Shown here: in pieces, positions 51,586 through 60,599 of the stretch
Layout: every line of letters begins with the position of its first letter
Numbering within the stretch: position 1 is the first letter of the stretch
Assembly: GCA_934692675.1 (NCBI GenBank)
Contig: CAKUUD010000003.1
Span: 62,001-126,000 of the forward strand
DNA length: 64,000 bases
Direction: 5' to 3'
From: an uncultured Eubacteriales bacterium
GTDB lineage: Bacteria > Bacillota > Clostridia > Oscillospirales > Acutalibacteraceae
Translations under genes and position numbers: made by a program
The notes under the pieces: generated by a model
The model's input: only the letters and a program-made list of their open reading frames with translations
The model's database searches: none
What the model was told of the DNA's origin: nothing

Positions 51586-52995
51586 ATGTTCGACATAAAT
51601 TTAGCACTTGAAGAAATTAACAACTTCATCTATATTTACATACTTGTTGCTCTGCTCATAGTATGTGGATTTTACTTTACTTGCAAATCAAAATTTGCCC
51701 AGATTAGGTTTTTCCCTGATTCTATTAAATTCCTTTTGGATAAATCTTCTGGAAAGAAAGTATCTTCATTTCAGGCGCTGATGGTGTCTACGGCTACAAA
51801 AGTAGGAACGGCTAATATCGCCGGCGTGGCAACCGCTATCGCTATCGGAGGCCCAGGAACGATATTTTGGATGTGGGTTATGGCGATAATCAACTCAGCA
51901 TCTTCTATGGCGGAAGCTACTCTGGCTCAAATTTACAAAAGAAAAGATGAAAAAAATGATTCTTTTGTTGGTGGCCCGGCATATTACATAGACAGAGCAC
52001 TCGGAAAGAAAAAGCTTGGTACTCTATTTTCGTGTTTGTTTTTAGTTTGCTTTTTAATCGGTTTTAACTCTTTTCAAGCAAGCAATATGTCCACGGCTTT
52101 GACTTATTATATTCCCGGATATTTCCATACTGTTTGGCCGTATATTGTAGCAGTGGTATTTGCAACTTTGGTTGCATGTGTTGTCTTCGGAGGAATACAC
52201 AGAATAAGTTTTGTATCATCCTATTTAGTTCCGATTATGGCGATGGGGTATATCCTAATGGGATTGTACTTAATAATCACAAATATAACTCATGTCCCGG
52301 CAGCATGTCGTGCTATAGTTTCAAGTGCATTTAATCTAAGGTCTATTTTTGGCGGAGTAACCGGCAGCGTGTTGATAATTGGCATAAAACGTGGACTTCT
52401 TTCCAACGAAGCAGGAATGGGCAGTGCACCTAATGCTGCGGCAACAGCAGATGTTTCTCATCCGGCAAAACAGGGAATAGCTCAAATTTTAGCTGTTTGC
52501 ATAGACACAATTTTAATTTGTTCCATATCAGCTTTCATATTGCTCCTTTCAAACGCAGATTTGCGTTCGGGGGAAATCGGAATGCCTTTGATGCAAGAAG
52601 CCATAAGCTTGCAGCTCGGAGATTGGGGAGTTCACTTCATAACATTGTCGATAGTAACGTTTGCATTCTCAGCAATAGTTGGTAATTTTGGCATTTGCGA
52701 AACTAATATGTATTTTATAACCAAAAATCAGAAAATAATAAAAACAATACGCGTAATTGCAATTTTACCCGTTGCTTTGGGTTGCTTGGCAGGAATTCTC
52801 AACCCGATGATAGCATGGAATCTTGCAGAAATAACAATGGCGTTCATTGCGTGCCTAAATATAATCGCAATTCTTCTTCTTTCAAATCGTTATTTTGCAT
52901 GCCTCAAAGATTATATCGAGCAAAGAAAACTCGGCAAAGACCCTGTATTTAATGCTCCGGCTTGTGGAATTAACGATACTGATCTTTGGAAATAG
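51586..52995 (+). CDS. Alanine/glycine:cation symporter (AGCS family)
   Basis: A 469-residue membrane protein that imports alanine or glycine with sodium. Family features visible are FQALMVSTATKVGTANIAGV near residue 62, GGPGTIFWMWVMAIINSASS near 86, KRGLLSNEAGMGSAPNAAAT near 267 and about 11 hydrophobic segments. CAGGAGG precedes the ATG. Alanine is a common spore germinant, but no link is shown here. Confidence 0.94.
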   Translation: MFDINLALEEINNFIYIYILVALLIVCGFYFTCKSKFAQIRFFPDSIKFLLDKSSGKKVSSFQALMVSTATKVGTANIAGVATAIAIGGPGTIFWMWVMAIINSASSMAEATLAQIYKRKDEKNDSFVGGPAYYIDRALGKKKLGTLFSCLFLVCFLIGFNSFQASNMSTALTYYIPGYFHTVWPYIVAVVFATLVACVVFGGIHRISFVSSYLVPIMAMGYILMGLYLIITNITHVPAACRAIVSSAFNLRSIFGGVTGSVLIIGIKRGLLSNEAGMGSAPNAAATADVSHPAKQGIAQILAVCIDTILICSISAFILLLSNADLRSGEIGMPLMQEAISLQLGDWGVHFITLSIVTFAFSAIVGNFGICETNMYFITKNQKIIKTIRVIAILPVALGCLAGILNPMIAWNLAEITMAFIACLNIIAILLLSNRYFACLKDYIEQRKLGKDPVFNAPACGINDTDLWK

Positions 52996-53005
52996 TTTTA
53001 AAATA

Positions 53006-53039
53006 AAATTCCGGCCATTTTACAGTGGCTGGAATTTTT
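53006..53039 (+). terminator. Terminator of the symporter gene
   Basis: A 12-bp stem, 53006-53017 with 53026-53037 (one G-U), followed by T residues. Confidence 0.85.
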
Positions 53040-53048
53040 CGTATAAAA

Positions 53049-53122
53049 AAGCCCGACTGCTAATCAAAGCATGGGCTATTTTAATTTGTAAAAAAATTCC
53101 CCGGAGCAATAATGCCCCGGGT
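53049..53122 (-). terminator. Two tandem terminators after tRNA-Leu
   Basis: On the minus strand, a GC-rich hairpin (53098-53122) followed by AATTTTTT, and a second AGCCC/GGGCT hairpin ending in TTTTTT at about 53049-53076. Confidence 0.75.
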
Positions 53123-53191
53123 TAAATTGGTACAAATAGTTGTGAATCTGTGCAAAAATTCAAAACATTACAGTAAATCATTTAAGCACAT

Positions 53192-53276
53192 TGGTACGGG
53201 TGACAGGACTCGAACCTGCACAGCTCTCACCACCAGGACCTAAACCTGGCGCGTCTACCAATTCCGCCACACCCGC
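53192..53276 (-). tRNA. tRNA-Leu (TAG)
   Basis: An 85-nt class II tRNA with a long variable arm and encoded CCA. The acceptor GCGGGTG pairs with CACCCGT (one G-U) and the anticodon stem CCAGG/CCTGG encloses TTTAGGT (anticodon TAG). Confidence 0.94.
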
Positions 53277-53416
53277 GTTTGTATCTTACGCTACTATTCT
53301 ACACCATATTAAAAAAAATTACAACAGAAATATTTATAAATCTATATAAATATTTCTAAATTTATGGTAGAATATAAATTAGGCTTTTGATTAAAAAAAT
53401 ACAAGGAGATGATAGA

Positions 53417-54343
53417 GTGATTAGATACTATAAAACAGTCGGCAACAAAGTTGAAAAAATCCAGTCCATCGAAGAGGGTTGCTGGGTAAATTGTGTTAAG
53501 CCGACAGACTCCGAAATTAATTACATACTAAACACCTGCAACGTAAATCCCGAATTTATTAGAGCTTCGCTCGACGAAGAAGAATCCTCACGTATTGATA
53601 GAGAAGAAGAAAATTCTTTGATAATAATAGACAATCCTGTCGTTAACAAATCCGGGAAGAATTTGACTTATTACACCACTCCTTTAAGCATTATAATTAC
53701 ACCTCATAATATAATAACTATATCGCTTAAAGAAACTCACGTCCTGGAAGAGTTCGAGGAAAGTCTAATAAAAAATACAAATATTAACGACAAAAATCGT
53801 TTTGCACTCCAAATTATGCTCCGTGTAGCAGGAAAATATTTAAAATACTTGAAACAAATCAACAAAATTACTGAGCGTGTTGAAGAAGAGCTAAAAAAAT
53901 CAATGAAAAATAAAGAATTGATTCAGTTCTTGGAAATAGAAAAGTCACTTGTTTATTTTTCTGCCTCTCTTAAATCTATAGGTGTTATGCTTGGACGAAT
54001 GGGCCGCGGAAAATATATCAATCTTAACGAAGAACAATACGAATTGTTGGAAGATGTGATAATTGAAATCAAGCAAGCAACCGAAATGTCTGAAATATAC
54101 CTAAACATTTTAAATGGTACCATGGATGCTTTTGCTTCTATAATTTCAAATAATCTAAATATTGTTATGAAAGTTTTGGCTTCAATTACTCTTATCCTTT
54201 CCATTCCAACCATTATTTCCGGAATTTACGGAATGAACAATCCCAGAATTCCTATGATAGAATATTGGTGGTTCCCGCTTGGGCTTTCTGCTGTTTCCAT
54301 GTTCATAACTTGGATAATTCTAAAACATAAAAATATGCTATAA
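53417..54343 (+). CDS. corA: CorA-family magnesium/divalent cation transporter
   Basis: A 308-residue protein. The N-terminal alpha/beta cytoplasmic domain and long stalk helix lead to two C-terminal membrane helices, the first ending in the selectivity motif YGMN at about residue 282, followed by the short loop and the second helix. The start is the GTG at 53417, 8 nt after AAGGAG; an in-frame start at 53387 precedes that site. Proteins of this form are pentameric Mg2+ channels. Monocistronic. Confidence 0.93.
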   Translation: MIRYYKTVGNKVEKIQSIEEGCWVNCVKPTDSEINYILNTCNVNPEFIRASLDEEESSRIDREEENSLIIIDNPVVNKSGKNLTYYTTPLSIIITPHNIITISLKETHVLEEFEESLIKNTNINDKNRFALQIMLRVAGKYLKYLKQINKITERVEEELKKSMKNKELIQFLEIEKSLVYFSASLKSIGVMLGRMGRGKYINLNEEQYELLEDVIIEIKQATEMSEIYLNILNGTMDAFASIISNNLNIVMKVLASITLILSIPTIISGIYGMNNPRIPMIEYWWFPLGLSAVSMFITWIILKHKNML

Positions 54344-54346
54344 AAA

Positions 54347-54378
54347 AAGGCAACCGAGAAATTCGGTTGCTCTATTTT
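54347..54378. terminator. Bidirectional terminator between corA and the LCP gene
   Basis: GCAACCGA/TCGGTTGC stem with an A run on one side and T run on the other, placed between convergent genes. Confidence 0.85.
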
Positions 54379-55808
54379 TTACTTTTTGTTGTCGAAGGAC
54401 TGGTTTTGACACCGGTGGAGTTGCTGGCCGAAGTGCTTGGACTTATTGTTGATGCCTTGGCATCAGGGACTGTGGAATTTGCTGACCCGGCAGGGATTGT
54501 TGATGTGCCGGGAGTTTGAGATTTGGTAGATTTATACGATCTATTTTTTTCTGAAGATGTTTCAGTGGATTTTTTCGTATCCGTGTTTGATTTATTTGTG
54601 GCTGAATCTGTAGTTGATTTTTTTGAATTTGTAGCTTTTTTTGTTTCGGATGAACTCTGCGAATTTTTTTGAGAAGTCGAATTTTTCATCGCAGAATTTG
54701 ATGCGTTGCTGGCGATATCTTCGGACTCATATATGAATTTCAAGAAATCATATCTTGCTTTTGCAATGTCTGGTATCACCAATACCATTTTCTGGCTTAT
54801 GGTTTCATTTTTGACATTGTCATTAGTTGGCAGTCTGAATTCTTCTAAATCGTATTTCAAATAATTTAAAGAATTAGCTGCGAGCCTGCTTATTTCCGAA
54901 GTTTTAAAGTTCGTGGTGATTAGCGGTGCAATGACCGGGATGAGCTCTGTTATTTGTTTTAGATTTGCATTTCTGAGCTTGGCTATGATTGCCCTTATAA
55001 CATTACGCTGCCTGCTGGTGCGGTCGTAATCCGAACCCTTGCTGTTTCGGTCTCTGGAATAATGCAGAGCCTGTAATCCGGTCAAATGCTTCATTCCTTT
55101 TCCTTTTAGGGTGTTTTTGTCGCCGGAATATGTGTTTATATATATGCATTCATCCGAAGTGAGTTCCAAATCAATTCCACCCAGAGTATCGATTATATTC
55201 GAGAATCCTTCGAAATCTACAATTGCATATCTGTCCACTCGCAGACCAAATGTTTTTTCAACGGTTTCTATAGTTAACTTAGCGCCTCCAAAAGCGTATG
55301 CGGCGTTTAGTCTATCGTATCCGTGACCCGGGATATTAATCCAAATGTCTCTCATGAGCGAAGTTACTTTTATCTTATGATTTTTTACGTCCAATGAAAG
55401 AATCATTAAAGAATCGCTTCTACCGTGGTCGCCGGTGGACATCGAATCGCTTCCTATGAGCATCACGTTCAAAATTTGAGAATCATTTATCAAGCTGTCT
55501 CCGAAATCATCGGTCAAAACTTCATTAGGATCACTGTCAATTTCTTCATAATTGAAAGAATGAAGCATGTGATACGCGTAAATCATCGCGGAGCCGATTA
55601 ACCCGAGTATTACAAAAAATATCGACATAAATACTTTTTTAATAGAAATGCCAGTCTTTTTCTTTCTGTCTGATGAATATATATCTACATAATTTGATTT
55701 ATTGCTGAATCCGTCGTTGTAAATATCATTGTGTGAGGATCTTTTATAAGGTCGATTGTTTTGTGAGTACCTGCTTTTTGGTCTTTCATTTTTATTATTC
55801 TGGTTCAT
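54372..55808 (-). CDS. LytR-CpsA-Psr (LCP) family wall-polymer ligase
   Basis: LCP proteins transfer teichoic acids or other polymers from undecaprenyl phosphate onto peptidoglycan outside the cell. The 478 residues comprise a basic, Asn/Ser-rich cytoplasmic tail (1-57), one membrane helix at about 58-82, and the LCP domain (about 112-290) with MLIGSD, RSDSLMILSL, SLMRDIWINIPGHG, RLNAAYAFGG, and HYSRDRNSKGSDYDRTSRQR. A low-complexity Ser/Thr/Lys tail of about 110 residues (from about 368) probably lies in the wall. GGAGG precedes the ATG. Confidence 0.92.
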   Translation of the reverse strand: MNQNNKNERPKSRYSQNNRPYKRSSHNDIYNDGFSNKSNYVDIYSSDRKKKTGISIKKVFMSIFFVILGLIGSAMIYAYHMLHSFNYEEIDSDPNEVLTDDFGDSLINDSQILNVMLIGSDSMSTGDHGRSDSLMILSLDVKNHKIKVTSLMRDIWINIPGHGYDRLNAAYAFGGAKLTIETVEKTFGLRVDRYAIVDFEGFSNIIDTLGGIDLELTSDECIYINTYSGDKNTLKGKGMKHLTGLQALHYSRDRNSKGSDYDRTSRQRNVIRAIIAKLRNANLKQITELIPVIAPLITTNFKTSEISRLAANSLNYLKYDLEEFRLPTNDNVKNETISQKMVLVIPDIAKARYDFLKFIYESEDIASNASNSAMKNSTSQKNSQSSSETKKATNSKKSTTDSATNKSNTDTKKSTETSSEKNRSYKSTKSQTPGTSTIPAGSANSTVPDAKASTISPSTSASNSTGVKTSPSTTKSKK

Positions 55809-55909
55809 TATACCTCCTAATAAGTGGATTATTATATAAAATTTCCATCCTAAATTATAAAATATAGTTGTCGAAAAATCAACAACTATATTATTATTAT
55901 GTCTATTAT

Positions 55910-57676
55910 TTAATTTTTTAGTCGGGATTCCAAAAGTTTAAGTTCGTTTTCTAATTCTTCCGGCAAATTTTCTTCGAACATTTTATAAAAATCTTTTATA
56001 TTTTCAACTTCTTTTTCCCACAAACCCTTGTCTATGTCAAGCAAATCTTTAAGGGTGTCTTCGGAAACTCCGCTGCCCTCTAGATTTATATCTTTATCCA
56101 TAGGAACGTATCCAACGGGAGTTTTTTTGGCGTCGACTTTTTCTTCGCATCTATTTATAATCCACTCTAGTACGCGCAGATTCTCGCCGTATCCCGGCCA
56201 TAAAAATTTACCATCTTTATCGGTTCTGAACCAGTTAACATTGAAAACTTTCGGAGCCTTATCTCCTAAAAGTTTACCCATTTTAACCCAGTGTGCAAAA
56301 TAATCGCCCATATTATATCCGCAGAATGGAATCATTGCCATAGGGTCGTGCCTTAGTACGCCAGTTTTGCCTGTGGTTGCTGCAGTGGTTTCGGAGGATA
56401 TTGTTGATCCCGCAAATACTCCGTGATTCCACCCAAAAGTTTCATATACAAGAGGAGTCGTTTGAGCTCTTCTGCCGCCGAATATTATTGCCGAAATTGG
56501 AACTCCTTCAGGGTTATCAAATTCTTTGCTGAGGCACGGGCAATTTTTTGCCGGAGAAGTAAATCTACTATTAGGTTGAGCACCTTTTTCTGTTGCGGTT
56601 TTTCCGTTCCAAGGATGGCCCTTCCAATCGATTGCGTTTTCCGGCGGATTAGAATCCAATCCTTCCCACCAAACAGTGTTGTCATCAAGGTTTTGCACCA
56701 CATTAGTAAATATCGTATTTGATGATGTCGTTGCCAGTGCATTCGGGTTGGATTTTTTACTTGTCCCCGGCGCAACCCCAAAGAATCCATTTTCCGGGTT
56801 CATCGCCCAAAGTCTGCCGTCTGGCCCGATTCTAAGCCACGCGATGTCATCGCCGACACACCATATTTTGTATCCTTTTTTTCTATATATTTCAGGCGGA
56901 ATAAGCATCGCCAAGTTTGTTTTTCCGCAAGCTGAAGGGAATGCCGCACAAATGTATTTTACTTCTCCGTTTGGCTTTTCTACGCCGAGTATTAGCATAT
57001 GTTCTGCCATCCAGTTTTCTCTTTTTCCCATATAAGAAGCAATTCTCAGAGCAAAACATTTTTTACCCAGCAAAACATTTCCGCCGTATCCCGAATTTAC
57101 CGAAATAATAGCTTTATCTTGCGGGAAATGACAAACATATCTTAATTCCTCATCGAGCTCGCACGAGGCGTGAAGGCCTTTTACCCAGTCGGTGCTGTCG
57201 CCGAGGTAATCGAGTATAGCTTTGCCAACTCTTGTCATTATTGCCATGTTAAGGACGGTATAAATTGAATCCGTAAGTTCAATTCCTATTTTTGAGAACG
57301 GAGATTCAAGAATTCCCATGCAATAAGGAATAACATACATAGTTTTTCCTTTGTAACTGTTTTTTGCAATTCCCAAAACTTTTTTGTAAGCATATTCGGG
57401 TTCCCACCAATTATTGGTCGGGCCAGCTTCTTCTTTTGTCGGAGTGCAAATAAAAGTGCGGTCTTCAGCTCTTGCTACGTCATTCCAAGCGGTTCTTCTT
57501 AGGTAGCATCCGGGTAATTTTTCTTGATTTAATTTTATAATTTCATTTTTTTCACAAGCTTCTTTTCTTAAGCTTTCCAGTTGCTCCTCGCTTCCGTCTA
57601 TCCACACGATTTTTTCGGGATTCACTATTTTTTTCATAGAGTCTATGTACTCTAAAATTGATTTGTTCTGTGTCAT
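55910..57676 (-). CDS. pckG: Phosphoenolpyruvate carboxykinase (GTP)
   Basis: Interconverts oxaloacetate and PEP using GTP. The 588-residue protein matches the GTP class by length and motifs: AFPSACGKTNLAML at about 245-258 with the reactive Cys250, ISVNSGYGGN at 191, VGDDIAWLRIGPDGRLWAMN near 275-294 and FGWNHGVFAGSTISSETTAA near 415. Most Firmicutes carry the ATP enzyme, so the GTP type is notable; in fermentative bacteria it often works in the carboxylating direction. It is divergent from the PTS operon. Confidence 0.95.
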   Translation of the reverse strand: MTQNKSILEYIDSMKKIVNPEKIVWIDGSEEQLESLRKEACEKNEIIKLNQEKLPGCYLRRTAWNDVARAEDRTFICTPTKEEAGPTNNWWEPEYAYKKVLGIAKNSYKGKTMYVIPYCMGILESPFSKIGIELTDSIYTVLNMAIMTRVGKAILDYLGDSTDWVKGLHASCELDEELRYVCHFPQDKAIISVNSGYGGNVLLGKKCFALRIASYMGKRENWMAEHMLILGVEKPNGEVKYICAAFPSACGKTNLAMLIPPEIYRKKGYKIWCVGDDIAWLRIGPDGRLWAMNPENGFFGVAPGTSKKSNPNALATTSSNTIFTNVVQNLDDNTVWWEGLDSNPPENAIDWKGHPWNGKTATEKGAQPNSRFTSPAKNCPCLSKEFDNPEGVPISAIIFGGRRAQTTPLVYETFGWNHGVFAGSTISSETTAATTGKTGVLRHDPMAMIPFCGYNMGDYFAHWVKMGKLLGDKAPKVFNVNWFRTDKDGKFLWPGYGENLRVLEWIINRCEEKVDAKKTPVGYVPMDKDINLEGSGVSEDTLKDLLDIDKGLWEKEVENIKDFYKMFEENLPEELENELKLLESRLKN

Positions 57677-58071
57677 GGCAGAGGCCCCTTTCGTTAATTT
57701 TTTATGGTAAACTCAACTGTAATGCTAAAATCCAAATTTTAAAACTTCTTAATTATTCTTTTCATTATATCAGATAAATAAAAAAATACAAATTTATTGA
57801 GTTTAAAAATAAAATTTCAGCCCTCTGTATAGTATTGACATTTTTGGTTCTCTGGGTGATAATAAGTGACGTAAACTCAAAAATAAGTTCAATACGTAAA
57901 TATTTTGGGATAAAAATTATGCAATATGCATATTTTAATTTAAATAAATTATGTTACAATTTAATCCATAGATTATTTTTTAGCATTCAGAAAGGAAAAT
58001 AGAGAAATATCGGGCATATATTATTATATGAATGTAATTTAATAATTGCCTCACATGTTTCTTGCACTTGT
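57677..58071. other. Long intergenic region between pckG and the PTS operon
   Basis: About 395 bp without a gene. It holds a strong plus-strand promoter at 57835-57863, a weaker extended -10 (TGTTACAAT at 57953-57960) and an untranslated leader for HPr. No catabolite-repression element or antiterminator hairpin was clearly identified by eye. Confidence 0.6.
57835..57863 (+). promoter_or_regulatory. Promoter upstream of the PTS operon
   Basis: TTGACA 57835-57840, a 17-bp spacer and GATAAT 57858-57863, about 200 bp before the HPr start, implying a long leader. Confidence 0.7.
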
Positions 58072-58326
58072 ATGAAAGAATTTAATTTTAAATTTAAAGA
58101 TGAAAACGGCATGCACGCTCGTCCTGCCGGTAAATTGGTCAAAGCAGCTTCGGAGTTTGGTTCGGAAATTGAAATTATATGCGGGCCAAAATTCGCAGAC
58201 TCAAAAAAACTGTTTTCGCTTATGAAAATGGGTATAAAGTACAATGATGACGTTACTGTAAGAATAAACGGCGAAGATGAGATCGAGGCTGAAAAAAGTC
58301 TTAAAAAATTTTTTGATGTAGTTTGA
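58072..58326 (+). CDS. ptsH: Phosphocarrier protein HPr, lacking regulatory Ser46
   Basis: HPr passes phosphate from EI to the EIIA domains. The 84-residue protein has the active His15 in GMHARPAGKLV at the canonical position. Counting without gaps against Bacillus HPr, residue 46, the serine phosphorylated by HPr kinase for catabolite repression, is Lys (SKKLFSLMKMG; K46, S49, G54). So it should serve transport but not HPr(Ser-P)-CcpA signalling. The ATG at 58072 has no clear ribosome-binding site. It is followed by EI after 59 bp. Confidence 0.88.
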   Translation: MKEFNFKFKDENGMHARPAGKLVKAASEFGSEIEIICGPKFADSKKLFSLMKMGIKYNDDVTVRINGEDEIEAEKSLKKFFDVV

Positions 58327-58385
58327 TATAAAAAAGTAGATTTTATTTTAAGTCGATTTTTAGTGCACAAAGGAGAAGTTTTAAT

Positions 58386-60050
58386 ATGGTTATTTTGCAG
58401 GGAATCGGAGTTGGAGAAAATATTTCTTTTGGAACACTTTATTTCAATGAAAATGGAATAGAACAAGTTCCAAAATATAAACATGAGGATTTATCAATTG
58501 AAAAAAATCGTGTAGAAACCGCCGTAAAAGATGCCATTTCTGAAACATCTCTGCTTTATGAAAAAACTATGAGCGAAGGCAACGAAACAGAAGCCGGGAT
58601 ATTTGAAGTGCACAAAATGATGATGGAAGATACCGACTATTTAAATTCTATATTTGAAGTAATACAAAAAGATGGATTTAACAGCGAGTACGCTGTGGTT
58701 AAAGCTTCTGAAAAATTTTCTCAAATGTTCCTCGAAATGAGCGACGAATATATGAGAAGTCGTGCTTCAGATGTAAAAGATATAGAAATGCTAATATTAA
58801 AATACCTAATAAATAAAGATTCTTCCAAAGTTTCTTATGATGCCGAAACCATAATTTTCAGCAAAGATTTGACCCCGAGCGAAGTTTCCGGCATGAATAA
58901 AGATTTTATAAAAGGATGTATTTTATCGGAAGGCTCTTCGTCTTCGCACGCTTCCATTTTGGCAAGGGTAAGGGATATCCCCATGGTAATTGGCCTTGAA
59001 AACTCTATAAAACCCGAGTACGAAGGCATGGAAGTTGCAATTGACAGCACTGAAGGCAAAGTTTATATAAGCCCGGATACCGATACATTAGTAAGACTTA
59101 AAGAGAAAAAAATATCTCTAGATAAGAAAAAAGAAGCTTTAAATAATTTAAAGGGAAAAGAAAATATTACCCTTGACGGCCACAAAATAAACCTTTATGC
59201 AAATATTGATAATTCCAATCAAATAGACGAAGTTTTGAAAAGCGATGCCGGTGGAATAGGGTTATTCAGAAGCGAATTTTTATATTTGTGCAGAGATTCC
59301 GAACCTTCCGAAGATGAACAATTTGAGGCTTATAAATGTATTGCCGAAAAAATGAACGGAAATAATGTCATAATTAGGACTTTGGATGTAGGTTCAGACA
59401 AAAATGCTGATTATTTTGAATTTGATGAAGAAGAAAATCCTGCGATGGGTTATAGAGGAATAAGAGTTTGCCTTGATAATCCTGAAATGTTTATCACTCA
59501 GCTCTGTGCGATTTATCGTGCTTCAGCCTACGGGAAAATTTCTATAATGTTCCCCATGATAGCCTCGGTAGAAGAAGTTAGAGCTGCAAAGCATTACGCC
59601 GAAATAGCAAGGCAAAGGCTTACCGAAAAGCAAATTTCTTTTGACAAGGACGTCAAGTTGGGAGTAATGATAGAAACCCCTGCGGCTGTTATGCTCAGTG
59701 ATATTTTGGCGAAAGAAGTCGACTTTTTCAGTATAGGTACAAATGATTTAACACAATATACTTTTGCTGTAGACCGTCAAAATAGCAAAGTTAGCAAATT
59801 GTTTAGTTCTCAGAATTTAGCGGTTCTCAGAATGATAAAAATAGCCGTCGATAATGCTCATTCAAATGGAATTTGGGTTGGAATTTGCGGCGAAATGGCG
59901 GCGGATAGTTCTTTAACCGAAACTTTTCTTTCCATGGGTGTGGATGAACTTTCGATGTCCGCTCCTTCGATCCTTAAGATAAGAAAAAAAGTTCTGGAAA
60001 CCAACGTGGAAGAGATTAGGGAAGAAATTTTAAAAAAATTGAATATTTAA
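58386..60050 (+). CDS. ptsI: PTS enzyme I (PEP-protein phosphotransferase)
   Basis: EI takes phosphate from PEP and gives it to HPr. The 554-residue protein has the phospho-histidine His188 in EGSSSSHASILAR, the PEP-binding stretches GIGLFRSEFLYL near 290, YRGIRVCLDNPEMF near 357 and FSIGTNDLTQYTFAVDR near 447, and the catalytic Cys in GICGEMAAD near 498. The loop before the active His is SSSS where TSH-type loops (GGxTSH) are usual. It is about 20 residues shorter than typical. AAAGGAG precedes the ATG. Confidence 0.95.
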   Translation: MVILQGIGVGENISFGTLYFNENGIEQVPKYKHEDLSIEKNRVETAVKDAISETSLLYEKTMSEGNETEAGIFEVHKMMMEDTDYLNSIFEVIQKDGFNSEYAVVKASEKFSQMFLEMSDEYMRSRASDVKDIEMLILKYLINKDSSKVSYDAETIIFSKDLTPSEVSGMNKDFIKGCILSEGSSSSHASILARVRDIPMVIGLENSIKPEYEGMEVAIDSTEGKVYISPDTDTLVRLKEKKISLDKKKEALNNLKGKENITLDGHKINLYANIDNSNQIDEVLKSDAGGIGLFRSEFLYLCRDSEPSEDEQFEAYKCIAEKMNGNNVIIRTLDVGSDKNADYFEFDEEENPAMGYRGIRVCLDNPEMFITQLCAIYRASAYGKISIMFPMIASVEEVRAAKHYAEIARQRLTEKQISFDKDVKLGVMIETPAAVMLSDILAKEVDFFSIGTNDLTQYTFAVDRQNSKVSKLFSSQNLAVLRMIKIAVDNAHSNGIWVGICGEMAADSSLTETFLSMGVDELSMSAPSILKIRKKVLETNVEEIREEILKKLNI

Positions 60051-60084
60051 ACCAAGTAATTTATTTGTAGGGAGAGAGTTATAA

Positions 60085-60564
60085 TTGTTTAATTTTAAAA
60101 AGGAAACATCTAATTTTTTTGTATCGCCGCAAAGCGGTAGGGCGGTTTCTATTATGGAAATTCCCGACGAAGTATTTTCGGAAAAAATTTTGGGTGACGG
60201 GGTAGGTATAATTCCTCAGGACGACATAATAGTTTCGCCTGTCGATGGTAAAATAGTTCAAATAGCCGACACGAAACATGCTTTTTGCATTACTTCGGAT
60301 GACGGCATTGATATTATGATACATGTGGGAGTAGACACCGTTGGATTAAAAGGCCAAGGATTTGAATGTAATGTATCAGTTGGTCAGCACGTTAAAGCCG
60401 GTGAAAAAATCGGAAGTGCGGATATAAAATTCATACAGGAAAAAGGCTATCCGCTTCACACCGCGGTGCTGGTTACAAATATGTCCTCTGTAGATAAATT
60501 TGACCCCATTTATGGCTCCGTAGAGGCAGGCGTTACAAAAGTTATAGAGTATACTAAAAAATAG
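60085..60564 (+). CDS. crr: PTS glucose-type EIIA protein
   Basis: A 159-residue free-standing EIIA of the Glc family. The two active-site histidines are His65 (TKHAFCI) and His80 in DIMIHVGVDTVGLKG, the phosphorylated residue. SPVDGKIVQIADTKHAF and GQHVKAGEKIG are typical. The start is TTG at 60085 after GGAGAGAG. It donates to the EIIB domain encoded next. Confidence 0.94.
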   Translation: MFNFKKETSNFFVSPQSGRAVSIMEIPDEVFSEKILGDGVGIIPQDDIIVSPVDGKIVQIADTKHAFCITSDDGIDIMIHVGVDTVGLKGQGFECNVSVGQHVKAGEKIGSADIKFIQEKGYPLHTAVLVTNMSSVDKFDPIYGSVEAGVTKVIEYTKK

Positions 60565-60599
60565 TTTACATAGATTAAATAGAAAAGGTAGTGATTAGA

